The notes under the pieces were generated by a model that saw only the letters and a program-made list of their open reading frames with translations, did no database searches and had not been told where the DNA came from. A stretch of DNA of 64,000 nucleotides from Eubacterium sp. (GTDB taxonomy: Bacteria > Bacillota > Clostridia > Lachnospirales > Lachnospiraceae), in NCBI GenBank assembly GCA_017433295.1, contig JAFRHL010000040.1, forward strand, positions 1-64,000, given 5' to 3'. Numbering within the stretch: the first letter of the stretch is position 1; each line of letters opens with the position of its first letter. Shown piece by piece: positions 43,885 through 52,557 of this stretch. The translations under genes were made by a program, and so were the position numbers.

Positions 43885-45179
43885 TTCGTATAAAGAAAGA
43901 AACCAGCAGATTTATACTATTTGCGGCGGTCCTTCTGGTGATGTTCTTTCTTCCTGCCATCGGGGCCCGGGCCAAAGCCACCGATGAGATAGAGGACATG
44001 ACGATCACCGTGGATGTCAGTGAGGATGCGTCCCTTAAGATGACATATCACATTGACTGGAAGGTCCTTGATGATTCCATCGGCAAGCTGGAATGGATCG
44101 ACCTGGGTGTTCCCAACAGATACCACGAAAACATCACTCCCTTAAGCAAGACGGTCGATCATATCAATGATAAGGGCAGCACCCTGGCCATATATCTTGA
44201 CCGGGCTTATGGCGAGGGTGAGACGGTGGGAATAGATTTTTCCATGACCCAGGACCATATGTATCAGATTGATAAATGGGTTAAGGGTGAGACAGTCTAT
44301 ACATTTACACCCGCCTGGTTTGACTCCATGGAGGTCAAACAGCTGACCATCCGCTGGAATGAGGAAAATGCCGGGGCCTGGCAGCCGGACTGCCTGAATG
44401 AAGCCGGATACCTGACCTTTAAAACATCCCTTCCGGAAGGCGGAAAGTACACCATTTCTGTCACCTATCCCAATGATGCCTTTGCTTTCGCTGCGGACCG
44501 GCAGGCGGGCAGCGGGGACAGCAGTGGAAGTAATTCGGAAGGAGACAATGATTTAAGTGCCGGCGACTGGATACTCGGCATTCTGGGCCTGTTCATTTTC
44601 CTGGGGATCATTGCCTCTCCCTTTATCCTTATTTACAAGTTTATAAGATGGATTCTGGAGGGTATAGGTTTCGGATCAAAGCAGGAGACAAAGAAGAAGA
44701 TCACCCGTACCAAGATCGAGTACTATGAAAGCTGTCCCGGCTGCGGGGCCGCCAGAGAGGAAGGCAAGGACAGCTGTCCCTACTGCGGACGGTCCATGAT
44801 CAAGAGTAAGGAAGTCGTAGAGGAAAACCAGATAGATAATCCGGAGAATTACACGAAAAAGGGTACCTACCGTTACGGGGATTCAGGGAATACCTATATC
44901 CGCGTGAATGTGATCAATGTGCCGGTCAGCCGGCCCCGGCCATCCTCCCGTTCTTCCCGCTCCGGCAGATCCTCTCACCATTCCTCCTGCGCATCATCCT
45001 GCGCATGTGTATCATCCTGCGCCTGCGCGTCCTCCTGTGCCTGCGCCTGTGCCTGTGCCTCGTCGGGCCGTGCGGGATGCTCGGTAAAGGATTTCTTTAA
45101 GGACAGCATCCATAAAAGACGCATCAGGATCGAGAGCAGGGAGACAGAGAACCGTCCCCTGTCTCCTCCTGTCTCCTGA
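43881..45179 (+). CDS. membrane protein with zinc ribbon and Cys-Ala-Ser-rich tail
   Basis: 432 residues; ATG 43881 has GAGGAGG upstream, inside the radical SAM gene. Parts: signal peptide or first anchor (FILFAAVLLVMFFLPAIGARA), an extracytoplasmic DUF2207-like region (30-205), a Ser/Gly/Asp linker, a membrane helix (DWILGILGLFIFLGIIASPF), and a cytoplasmic zinc ribbon (CPGCGAAREEGKDSCPYCG). The end is HHSSCASSCACVSSCACASS followed by CACACAC and GRAGCS: 10 Cys in 31 residues, alternating with Ala and Ser. The tail should face the cytoplasm, where the coupled radical SAM enzyme acts. The last 13 residues (RETENRPLSPPVS) come from an interspersed DNA repeat. Confidence 0.8.
   Translation: MIRIKKETSRFILFAAVLLVMFFLPAIGARAKATDEIEDMTITVDVSEDASLKMTYHIDWKVLDDSIGKLEWIDLGVPNRYHENITPLSKTVDHINDKGSTLAIYLDRAYGEGETVGIDFSMTQDHMYQIDKWVKGETVYTFTPAWFDSMEVKQLTIRWNEENAGAWQPDCLNEAGYLTFKTSLPEGGKYTISVTYPNDAFAFAADRQAGSGDSSGSNSEGDNDLSAGDWILGILGLFIFLGIIASPFILIYKFIRWILEGIGFGSKQETKKKITRTKIEYYESCPGCGAAREEGKDSCPYCGRSMIKSKEVVEENQIDNPENYTKKGTYRYGDSGNTYIRVNVINVPVSRPRPSSRSSRSGRSSHHSSCASSCACVSSCACASSCACACACASSGRAGCSVKDFFKDSIHKRRIRIESRETENRPLSPPVS
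45141..45168 (-). repeat. GAGACAGGGGACGG family repeat, coding copy 1
   Basis: GAGACAGAGAACCGTCCCCT then GTCTC, the reverse complement of the intergenic repeats at 47560, 61736 and 63641. It overlaps the end of the Cys-rich protein gene and supplies its last codons. Confidence 0.7.
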
Positions 45180-45195
45180 AAGGTGGAACAGTAAT

Positions 45196-45885
45196 ATGCT
45201 GACAGAAGAAATCAGAAATGAGCTGTTTAACAGCCAGGACCTGAAATATCGTGACTTTCAGGCCAGACTCATTCCGACAGTAAATATTGATACCATGATC
45301 GGTGTGAGAACCCCGGAACTTCGGAAATATGCCGGACAGTTATCCAGGAGGGAAGATATTTCTGAATTCCTGGATGATCTTCCCCACCGGTATTTTGATG
45401 AAAACCAGTTACATGCCTTTATAATATCAGGGATAAAGGATTATGAAAGTTGTATAGAGGAAGTGGAAGGCTTTCTGCCCTATATAGACAACTGGGCCAC
45501 CTGTGACCAGATGTCCCCGAAGGTCTTTAAAAAACACAGGCAGGAGCTGCTTTCCTGTATTAAGCGCTGGATCCGGTCGGATGAGACCTACACCATTCGA
45601 TTTGGCATCGGGATGCTGATGGAGCATTTTCTTGATGCAGATTTTGAGTCAGTTTACCCTGAAATGGTGGCAGGGATCCGGTCGGAGGAGTATTATGTCA
45701 ATATGATGTCCGCCTGGTATTTCGCGACGGCTCTGGCTAAGCAGTATGACGCGGTACTGCCGTTTGTTGAGAGCAGGAGACTGGACGCCTGGACTCATAA
45801 TAAAGCCATTCAGAAAGCGGTAGAAAGCAGGCGTATTTCAAAAGAGCAGAAGGACTATCTGAGAAGTCTTAAAGTGAAGAAGTGA
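45196..45885 (+). CDS. DNA alkylation repair protein (AlkD-like)
   Basis: 229 residues made of HEAT-like helices: NSQDLKYRDFQARLIPT, GVRTPELRKYAGQLSR, YIDNWATCDQMSPKVFKK, WIRSDETYTIRFGIGMLM, NMMSAWYFATALAKQYD. The NWATCD motif carries the Trp and Asp of AlkD-type glycosylases, which remove bulky or cationic alkyl bases without flipping them out. The next small gene begins 24 bp later with its own ribosome binding site. Confidence 0.88.
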   Translation: MLTEEIRNELFNSQDLKYRDFQARLIPTVNIDTMIGVRTPELRKYAGQLSRREDISEFLDDLPHRYFDENQLHAFIISGIKDYESCIEEVEGFLPYIDNWATCDQMSPKVFKKHRQELLSCIKRWIRSDETYTIRFGIGMLMEHFLDADFESVYPEMVAGIRSEEYYVNMMSAWYFATALAKQYDAVLPFVESRRLDAWTHNKAIQKAVESRRISKEQKDYLRSLKVKK

Positions 45886-45908
45886 ACCACAAGGAAGGAG
45901 GCCATATT

Positions 45909-46151
45909 ATGTGTTGTGTAGAATATTTAAAAAAACTTTTAGAGCTTGGTGACCGTTATATAAAGAACTGCAATTGGAAGGATTTTTCTCTTCTGAAGGT
46001 ATGCCTTTTTTCTATGGGGTTAATAGCAGGGACCCAGGTGCCGGAGAAACATAAAAAAACGATTATTAAGATTTCGGCGGTTCTTTTTGTCGTGGCATAT
46101 ATTCCCCTTGTAGCGAAGTTGCTTTTTATTGCCATGGAAAAAGACCAGTGA
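45909..46151 (+). CDS. small two-helix membrane protein
   Basis: 80 residues. ATG 45909 has AAGGAGG. Pattern: an amphipathic N-terminus (VEYLKKLLELGDRYIKNCNW), helix one (LLKVCLFSMGLIAGTQV), a PEKHKKT loop, helix two (KISAVLFVVAYIPLVAKLLFI). Many Clostridia have such proteins, often labelled as a phosphate transporter permease without evidence. I would call it unknown membrane protein. Confidence 0.7.
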   Translation: MCCVEYLKKLLELGDRYIKNCNWKDFSLLKVCLFSMGLIAGTQVPEKHKKTIIKISAVLFVVAYIPLVAKLLFIAMEKDQ

Positions 46152-46165
46152 TGGAAAGGATTGAA

Positions 46166-47005
46166 ATGACGAAAGAAAAACTGTTATTTTTTGATATAGA
46201 TGGAACTCTGGTCGGATTCGATGGTATAATACCTGACTCCACCTGGAAAGCTCTTGATCTGGCCCGGGAAAACGGCCATCTCCTTTTTATCTGTACAGGA
46301 AGAAGCCGTCACCAGATCCACCAGGTCCTGCTGGACTACGGATTTGACGGTATTGTGGCTTCAGCCGGCGGCTATGTGGAGTACAAAAACCAGGTGCTTT
46401 TCCATCAGCATTTCGGAAAGGAACGGATGAAAAGTGTAGTTGACTGTTTCAAGGGTACCGGCACCGGCCTGATTCTTGAGATGAAAGAAGCGTGTGTTTC
46501 TTCGGCTTCCTCTGAAGAACAGTTCCTTACTTTGTTTCAGTTAGCGGTAGATACCACGGACCTGAAAGAACTGGTGGCTTTTTCAAAGCTGATAAATGAT
46601 GAAGATTTTCTTTCCTATCCCGATAAGTATGCGGACACAGACAGCATTCTCTACTGCAATTCGCCTTTTGATACAGAAGAAGTGCGCCGGAGGCTGTCCG
46701 GAGACATTCATGTGGAGCTGGCAAGCTTTACAGATCCGGAGCCCTATTCCGGCGAAATTACGATGGCCGGTATTACCAAGCAGACCGGTATACAGAGGGT
46801 GCTTGAATTCCTGGGGAAAGCCCGGGAGGATGTGATCGGCTTTGGGGATGGGGCAAATGATATCCAGATGCTTGACTATGCAGGAACAGCCGTCGTCATG
46901 GGAACCGCAGAGGAAGAAATCAGAAAACATGCAGACTATGTAACGGACCCCGTCTATGAAGATGGTTTATATAATGCCATGAAATATCTGGGGCTGATAG
47001 GATAA
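46166..47005 (+). CDS. HAD-family phosphatase, Cof type
   Basis: 279 residues; ATG 46166 is 6 bp after AAAGGA. Motif I FFDIDGTLVGFDG with both Asp, motif II in FICTGRSRHQ, a C2-type cap domain (about 85-190), motif III near MAGITKQTGI and motif IV GFGDGANDIQMLDYAG. Such enzymes remove phosphate from sugar phosphates, FMN or similar small molecules; the exact substrate is unknown. The next gene begins 2 bp downstream. Confidence 0.9.
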   Translation: MTKEKLLFFDIDGTLVGFDGIIPDSTWKALDLARENGHLLFICTGRSRHQIHQVLLDYGFDGIVASAGGYVEYKNQVLFHQHFGKERMKSVVDCFKGTGTGLILEMKEACVSSASSEEQFLTLFQLAVDTTDLKELVAFSKLINDEDFLSYPDKYADTDSILYCNSPFDTEEVRRRLSGDIHVELASFTDPEPYSGEITMAGITKQTGIQRVLEFLGKAREDVIGFGDGANDIQMLDYAGTAVVMGTAEEEIRKHADYVTDPVYEDGLYNAMKYLGLIG

Positions 47006-47007
47006 GT

Positions 47008-47553
47008 ATGGAATATTTTAAAGCATTTAAATTGAAAGACGGCAGAACCTGTATCCTTCGAAACGGGACAGAGGAAGACGGACAGGCTGCACTGGAGAAT
47101 TTTAAACTGACTCATGAACAGACAGACTGGCTGCTGACCTATCCCGAAGAGAGTACATTTACTGTGGAGCAGGAAAAGCAGTATCTGCAGGAGAAAACAA
47201 AGAGCCCGGATGAGATCGAGATACTGGCGGAAGTAGACGGTAAGGTCATCGGAATGGCCGGGATCGACAGAATCGGACGGGCCTATAAAGTAAAGCACCG
47301 GGCCGGTTTCGGAATCAGCATCGATAAAGCTTACTGGGGACTTGGTATCGGACGGGAACTGACAAGAGCATGTATCAGGTGCGCAAGAGAAGCAGGTTAT
47401 GCCCAGTTGGAACTGGATGTGGCAGGGGAGAACGAGAGGGCGATCGCCCTTTATAAAAGCGAAGGTTTTGTTGTTTTTGGCAGGAATCCGAAAGGCTTTC
47501 GTTCCCGCCTGACCGGCTGGCAGGAAATGGTGCTCATGCGGCTGGAATTATAA
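47008..47553 (+). CDS. GNAT-family acetyltransferase
   Basis: 181 residues. Typical GNAT order: N-terminal strands (MEYFKAFKLKDGRTCILRNG), IEILAEVDGKVIGMAGI, the acetyl-CoA motif GFGISIDKAYWGLGIGRELT, and LELDVAGENERAIALYKSEGF. Rim-like members acetylate protein N-termini or small amines. Target not predictable. It forms an operon with the HAD phosphatase; a repeat-type terminator follows. Confidence 0.88.
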   Translation: MEYFKAFKLKDGRTCILRNGTEEDGQAALENFKLTHEQTDWLLTYPEESTFTVEQEKQYLQEKTKSPDEIEILAEVDGKVIGMAGIDRIGRAYKVKHRAGFGISIDKAYWGLGIGRELTRACIRCAREAGYAQLELDVAGENERAIALYKSEGFVVFGRNPKGFRSRLTGWQEMVLMRLEL

Positions 47554-47559
47554 AGAGAG

Positions 47560-47585
47560 GAGACAGGGGACGGTTCTCTGTCTCC
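47560..47585 (+). repeat. GAGACAGGGGACGG family repeat, intergenic copy
   Basis: GAGACAGGGGACGGTTCTCT then GTCTCC; the outer parts GGAGACAG and CTGTCTCC pair as a short hairpin. It lies between the convergent acetyltransferase and transporter genes and could end transcription. Confidence 0.7.
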
Positions 47586-47604
47586 TCCCCGTCTCCTTTC
47601 CCGG

Positions 47605-49776
47605 TCAGTTATTCTGCCCGTACTTCAACAGCTTTTTAGTTGTTTTTTTATTTGTCCTCATGCTGGTAGTCCATGTATCTGAGCCTCTGCTGTAATTTAA
47701 GTAAAGGGTCAGTTTGCTGTCAAGATCCCAGGTCCGGACAGCCGTCAGTCCGCTTTTTTCCACATTAGCTAAAGACTCGGGAATCTGATGGTCTGAGAAC
47801 TTCTTCTTCATGACTTCCACATCGTTTTTGCCGGGCAATGGTGCGGCTCCTGCCAGCTCATCGGGTATAAGATCCGGTATCAGCCCATTTATCAGACTGG
47901 TATCGCTGATGGTAAAGGTCTGTTCCGGTTCATCATTCTCATTTTCGTAATAGTAGACTTCCAGATTCTGGACTTTATAACCCTTCCAGGGATCGATACC
48001 GGGATAGCCCTTGTCTTTTAACCAGGCGGCGGTCCGGTAGAATGAGGGGTAAATATAATATTCAGGCCAGCTGGTCTGTCCGGATTCCTGGCTTCCCTGA
48101 TTTTCCTGACTTACGGATATGCTGATCCTGCCGGAGGGTACATAGTTCATGATCTCGGTATAGGTCAGTTCTGAATAATCTGCCAGATAGGCATCAAGAA
48201 AAGTCCCGGCATCAGCATCATCTACCTCCAGGGGGTCCAGATCGTAGGGAACGCCCACATTATATATGGTGCAGGTCATGTCGACGGTGGACGGATCCTT
48301 TATGCCATAGAGCAGACAATTGTCCTTTTTGAAGCTCTTTGAACCGGCTATGGCATCCATACCTTCCAGATAATCCACCAAAGGAATTCGATAGATCCTT
48401 TTCTTCAGACTTCCGTTCTTCATCCTCCAGGTGACCTGGATTTCACGAAGATATCCGGTATTATCTTTCTTTTTATAATCTTCATTTTCCACAAACTGCC
48501 CGATTACTTTTCTGGCAGTCTCAGCATCTGCTCCGGTCAGTCCTTCCGGCTTGTCATTATAAATGTCCTGCTCCGAAAGATTCAGCAGCTGGTTATCCCG
48601 GATGACAACGGATTCTGCCTGGCCCTCTTTTGGGATCCACCTGTCATAACCGGTGACGTCAAAATAAAAGACCAATGCGATGCCCAGTGCCGCCAGAGTT
48701 GCGGCAGCCATCTGGCGCCTGTGGGACCAGATGCCTTTGATATCCATCTGGTAAATGGCTTCGATCACTCCGTGGCCAAAGGCGCTTCCGATCAGGATGC
48801 CCACTGCCATCCAGAACAGAGAGTTCTTTAAAGTGATCTGGTAGAGGGCCCAGCCTGAAAACAGGGCTGCCGGTATTACCAGAAGGAATCTTAAGGGCAT
48901 TTCCATCCGCGGAAATGCCATGGCTCTTCCCGCCATTTCTCCTTTTCTGATAATAAAGAGAAAACGGGTCAGCATAAGCAGTATTATGATCCAGAGGATG
49001 GCAGCGGCCAGGTACAGGCTGTCAAATGTAAAATGTTCTCCGGCCAGCTTTCCCAGGAACAGGAAACCCTCTCCATCATGGATCATTCCGGCGGTGATGG
49101 TCATGGGAGAGAATACATATAAAAATCTGGGGTTAAAGCCGGCTGCGTCATATGTGTGATAGAAAGTACCCGCATAGGTGGGCAGCACACCGTAAAGCAG
49201 GAGGGGAGCGTAAAAGGCAAATACACAGCCTCCTAAAAAACCGGTGGCAATATGTCCGGTAAGGACCATGGCCAGTACCTGTACCAGATAACAAAGGACA
49301 AAAGCCAGGGCATAGGCTATAAAGGCCAGTCCCGCAGTCTGCAAAAATGGAACGGTCATCACGCCCGCCGCCGCGCAGATAATAGTCTCTATTACAAGGC
49401 CTGCGGCTGTCGGAACCATAAAAATGATCAGGCTGCTGATAAGGATCACCTTGTACATTTCGCTCCTCTTTGCCGGAAGAGAGAAATAGAAATCGCTCTT
49501 TGTTCTTGAATGCAGGAAGGCAAAGGAGGTAATGCCGATCACTGCGCCAAGCATACCGACAAGGATCATGGTAAAGGCGTTGGGGGTGATACTTTCGACA
49601 ACAGAGGTCAGTAGTTTCTTCCTGTCTGTTAGGGAACCATCCCCCAGCAGATTCTGCAGGCTGATGACAAAGCCCATCAGATGGACAAACACAAAGAAAA
49701 TCACCATCATAAGCTCTGCCAAATGATGTCCCATGTATTCTTTCATTCTTTCAGATAATGAGACTCTTGATGTCAT
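47605..49776 (-). CDS. ABC transporter permease with large extracytoplasmic part
   Basis: 723 residues from ATG 49776, preceded by GGAGGTGG; it overlaps the ATPase gene by 26 bp. About seven membrane helices (LMMVIFFVFVHLMGFVISL, AFTMILVGMLGAVIGITSF, VILISSLIIFMVPTAAGLV and others up to IGILIGSAFGHGVIEAIY) and then a large soluble C-terminal region of about 320 residues. No substrate-binding protein is encoded nearby. With a GntR (YtrA-like) regulator it forms a system like those induced by cell-wall stress or antimicrobial peptides. Confidence 0.85.
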   Translation of the reverse strand: MTSRVSLSERMKEYMGHHLAELMMVIFFVFVHLMGFVISLQNLLGDGSLTDRKKLLTSVVESITPNAFTMILVGMLGAVIGITSFAFLHSRTKSDFYFSLPAKRSEMYKVILISSLIIFMVPTAAGLVIETIICAAAGVMTVPFLQTAGLAFIAYALAFVLCYLVQVLAMVLTGHIATGFLGGCVFAFYAPLLLYGVLPTYAGTFYHTYDAAGFNPRFLYVFSPMTITAGMIHDGEGFLFLGKLAGEHFTFDSLYLAAAILWIIILLMLTRFLFIIRKGEMAGRAMAFPRMEMPLRFLLVIPAALFSGWALYQITLKNSLFWMAVGILIGSAFGHGVIEAIYQMDIKGIWSHRRQMAAATLAALGIALVFYFDVTGYDRWIPKEGQAESVVIRDNQLLNLSEQDIYNDKPEGLTGADAETARKVIGQFVENEDYKKKDNTGYLREIQVTWRMKNGSLKKRIYRIPLVDYLEGMDAIAGSKSFKKDNCLLYGIKDPSTVDMTCTIYNVGVPYDLDPLEVDDADAGTFLDAYLADYSELTYTEIMNYVPSGRISISVSQENQGSQESGQTSWPEYYIYPSFYRTAAWLKDKGYPGIDPWKGYKVQNLEVYYYENENDEPEQTFTISDTSLINGLIPDLIPDELAGAAPLPGKNDVEVMKKKFSDHQIPESLANVEKSGLTAVRTWDLDSKLTLYLNYSRGSDTWTTSMRTNKKTTKKLLKYGQNN

Positions 49777-50650
49777 ATCCGGCCACCTCCGTTTCACTGA
49801 TAAAGATTTCCTCCAGAGAGAGTGGTAATGCTTCGATAAATACAGGCCCGTATGCGGACAGCTCCTTAAGGACAGCTTCTGCCTGTCCCCGGGCCGTGAG
49901 GGTAAGAAGCCTGCCCCGCCGTTCCATCCGGAGAATAGTGAGCTTTTGGCGTACTTCATCGTCAAGTTCAGGAGGAAGGACACACTGGACCCTGGTGAGA
50001 TCACCCTTTAATGCTTCCAGATCTTTGGAAAGCAGTACGCCGCCCTTGTGGAGCAGACCAATGTGATCGCAGATATCCTCCAGCTCCCGCAGGTTGTGGG
50101 AAGCAATCACCGGGGTTAACCCCTTTTCATCTATTTCAGATGCAAACAGGCTCTTGATTCCCTGGCGCATCACCGGATCCAGCCCGTCAAATGTCTCATC
50201 ACAAAGCAGATATGCGGCACCACTGCTGATTCCCAGGATAATGGACAGCTGCTTCTTCATACCCTTTGAAAAACGGGCGATCTTCCTGTCCGCCTCCAGA
50301 TTAAAGATCTTAAGCAGTTCCAGGAAGCGATCCATGTCGAAGCTCCGGTAATACTTCTGATAAAATGTTGCCATTCCTTTCGGAGTGCTGTTGGAAAAAT
50401 AATACTGGTCATCAGAAATATAAAATATTTTTTCCTTAAGTTCCGGCCTGTCCCATATGAATTCATCGTCAATGTAGATTTCTCCCTCATCGGGCCGGAT
50501 CACGCCGGACATCATACGAAGCAGGGTGCTCTTTCCCGCGCCATTGGTGCCCAGGAGACCAAAAACACGCCCGTCCTCTATGGTCAGGCTGGTATCCTTA
50601 ACCGCCTTAATATCTTCAAATGATTTACTGACATTCTTTATGTTAATCAT
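49751..50650 (-). CDS. ABC transporter ATPase
   Basis: 299 residues from ATG 50650, preceded by GGGGAGG. Walker A GTNGAGKSTLL, a degenerate signature (ARFSKGMKKQLSIILG), Walker B AAYLLCDETFDGLDP in which the order LCDETFDGLD fits the family, and a switch His in VIASHNLRELEDICDH. Its stop lies inside the permease gene and its start overlaps the regulator by 4 bp, so three genes are translationally linked. It energises the permease. Confidence 0.93.
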   Translation of the reverse strand: MINIKNVSKSFEDIKAVKDTSLTIEDGRVFGLLGTNGAGKSTLLRMMSGVIRPDEGEIYIDDEFIWDRPELKEKIFYISDDQYYFSNSTPKGMATFYQKYYRSFDMDRFLELLKIFNLEADRKIARFSKGMKKQLSIILGISSGAAYLLCDETFDGLDPVMRQGIKSLFASEIDEKGLTPVIASHNLRELEDICDHIGLLHKGGVLLSKDLEALKGDLTRVQCVLPPELDDEVRQKLTILRMERRGRLLTLTARGQAEAVLKELSAYGPVFIEALPLSLEEIFISETEVAGYDIKSLII

Positions 50651-51018
50651 TCTGACACCTCCCCGTAAACAGCATTGATACATCGGATCAGTTCTTTATG
50701 AGGGATTTTCAGGTCCCGGCAGGCAGCAGCATGCATCCGTACTTCATCAAGGAGCTTCTTCTGGCGGCGGGCAAGGAAATGCTCATCCATCCGGACAAAA
50801 TTCCCGCGACCCTTTACCGAATAGATGAAGCCCTCCCGTTCCAGCTCGCTGTAGGCACGTTGAATGGTGTTGGGATTGATGGAAAGATCCACAGCCAGGG
50901 CCCGGACAGAGGGCAGCTTCTCATCCGGCTCCAGGACACCGCTTAATATAAGCGTCTGCATCCGGTCCACGATCTGCTCATAGATTGGGCGTTTATCTCT
51001 GTAATCCAGGACAATCAT
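50647..51018 (-). CDS. GntR-family regulator, YtrA-like
   Basis: 123 residues from ATG 51018. Short GntR type: DKRPIYEQIVDRMQTLILSG, DEKLPSVRALAVDLSINPNTIQRAYSEL, EGFIYSVKGRGNFV, and a short helical tail with no ligand domain. YtrA-type regulators repress a downstream ABC transporter operon. A 23-bp near-palindrome lies over the promoter. The ribosome binding site GGAGG is 13 bp from this ATG, slightly long. Confidence 0.9.
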   Translation of the reverse strand: MIVLDYRDKRPIYEQIVDRMQTLILSGVLEPDEKLPSVRALAVDLSINPNTIQRAYSELEREGFIYSVKGRGNFVRMDEHFLARRQKKLLDEVRMHAAACRDLKIPHKELIRCINAVYGEVSE

Positions 51019-51089
51019 ATAAAGCTTCAAACCTCCTTCCGATTTATATATTTCTCCCGATTGAAGAGGAAAATCCAGGCCAATCAAAA

Positions 51090-51143
51090 GTGTATTAATA
51101 CTATTAGTACACATAATATATTGCAGAAAGCACGGGATGTCAA
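51090..51143 (-). promoter_or_regulatory. promoter and palindromic operator of the GntR-ABC operon
   Basis: Minus strand: TTGACA (51138-51143), 17 bp, TATATT (51115-51120). The operator (51090-51112) has half-site GTGTATTAATA, centre C, and the complementary half TATTAGTACAC with one mismatch; it lies just downstream of the -10 box. Confidence 0.85.
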
Positions 51144-51244
51144 GTATTATTCTATGTCTTCTTTCTAAATTCGCATTTTTGTGTTAGAATACCCTTTGAC
51201 CCCATCATCATTATTATAGTAAAAGAATAAAGATTTGATAAAAG

Positions 51245-52141
51245 ATGCTAAAAATAAATGTTGATAATTTCAGCCTGGATCAGATCCTTCGGTCCGGCCA
51301 GTGTTTCCGGATGGAAAAGCTTTCGGAAAATGAATATGAAGAAGTATATGAGATCATAGCAGGGAACCGCTATTTAAAAGCCGGCCAGATGGAAAATACC
51401 CTCTGCCTGTATTGCGAAGAAGATGAATATGAATTCTGGCTGCAGTACTTTGACCTGAATCATGATTACAGAATATATATCGATCAGATCAATCCCCGGG
51501 ATACCTATCTGCTTGAGGCTGCCCGCTGCGCCTGCGGTGTCCGGATCCTGCGTCAGGATCTCTGGGAGATGATCGTAACATTTCTCGTCTCCCAGCAGAA
51601 TCATATAAGAAGAATCAGGAGATGTATCGCCCTGCTCTGTGAGAAATATGGGGAATTTATTCCTTTTTCGGACACTTTAACCGACCAGGAAAAGCTGTCA
51701 GCAGATATGCCGGATCATCAGGAGGGAATCAGTCCTTCAGATGCCGGAAATCAGAAAAAGGGTTATTATACATTTCCCGCCCCGGAAGTCTTTGCCGGAC
51801 TCCCGGAGGATGCCCTGATGGAATGTAGCCTGGGCTACCGCAGTAAATATGTAGTCCGTTCAGCGAAACAGATCGTCTCGGGAGAAGTCAATCTTGACAG
51901 GATCATGAATCTGCCTTATAAAGAAGCAAAGCAGGAGCTTTTACGGCTCTTTGGGGTGGGAGAAAAGGTGGCCGACTGTATCTGTCTGTTCTCAAGACAC
52001 GATCTGGATGCCTTTCCGGTGGATACCCATATCAGACAGGCCCTTGATGCCCATTATAAAAGAGGATTCCCAAACCGCAGGTATAAGGGGTTCAGGGGTG
52101 TGATCCAGCAGTATATATTTTGTTATGAGTTATGGGGGTGA
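51245..52141 (+). CDS. 8-oxoguanine DNA glycosylase (OGG1-like)
   Basis: 298 residues. An N-terminal OGG domain (DQILRSGQCFRMEKL), then helices and HhH-GPD: LVSQQNHIRRIRRCI, CSLGYRSKYVVRSA, hairpin LFGVGEKVADCICLFS with the catalytic Lys, and the catalytic Asp in LDAFPVDTHIRQAL. It cuts out 8-oxoguanine and nicks the strand. A 25-residue Asp/Gln-rich insert (about 148-175) is unusual. Confidence 0.93.
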   Translation: MLKINVDNFSLDQILRSGQCFRMEKLSENEYEEVYEIIAGNRYLKAGQMENTLCLYCEEDEYEFWLQYFDLNHDYRIYIDQINPRDTYLLEAARCACGVRILRQDLWEMIVTFLVSQQNHIRRIRRCIALLCEKYGEFIPFSDTLTDQEKLSADMPDHQEGISPSDAGNQKKGYYTFPAPEVFAGLPEDALMECSLGYRSKYVVRSAKQIVSGEVNLDRIMNLPYKEAKQELLRLFGVGEKVADCICLFSRHDLDAFPVDTHIRQALDAHYKRGFPNRRYKGFRGVIQQYIFCYELWG

Positions 52142-52181
52142 AACTTTACAGGCTGCTGATTTGCGGGGGTGATTTTGATTT

Positions 52182-52335
52182 TGTCAGGTAAACGCAGCAG
52201 AGGAGGGGTATATGTCTGCAAGTTCCGTTCCTCCTCGGAAATAGAAGATATATGGCGGTTGCTGTTTTTGATTTCCTGCGGTGCAAAGTCACTTTCAGAC
52301 ATATACCCCTCCTCTGCTGCTGTTTATGGCTGACA
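52182..52335. repeat. 154-bp inverted-repeat element
   Basis: Perfect 25-bp arms at 52194-52218 (starts GCAGCAGAGGAGGGG) and 52296-52320, extended outward by TGTCAG (52182) and CTGACA (52330). The inner 77 bp are not repeated elsewhere in the window and encode nothing recognisable. It has the look of a MITE or a structured RNA. Confidence 0.75.
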
Positions 52336-52557
52336 AAGGAAAACCAGCCCGATTTTTTGTTTTTATCTGCCTTTAGCCGATAATAGGGCGAATTCAGAAA
52401 AAGATATAACCGGGGTTTTTGCTTTTCTATCCATTATACAGCCGGGAGGGACCTGTATGTAGAAAAATAAAAAACTGTCCCCGCAAATCGACACTTGCAA
52501 CTGCCGAAAAACAGCACATTATAAATAGAAACCCTATCCTGGAAGGAGGAATAACCC
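52336..52557. other. intergenic region before prmA
   Basis: No gene seen. AT-rich; GGAAGGAGG (52540-52548) is the ribosome binding site of prmA. No clear -35/-10 pair found. Confidence 0.4.

Noticed and set aside
44980-45085. Repetitive TGCGC/CATCCTGCG sequence taken as a DNA microsatellite
   Set aside because: It stays in frame, encodes a regular Cys-Ala-Ser tail with mixed codons and is followed by a conserved-looking GRAGCSVKDFF, so it is selected protein sequence.
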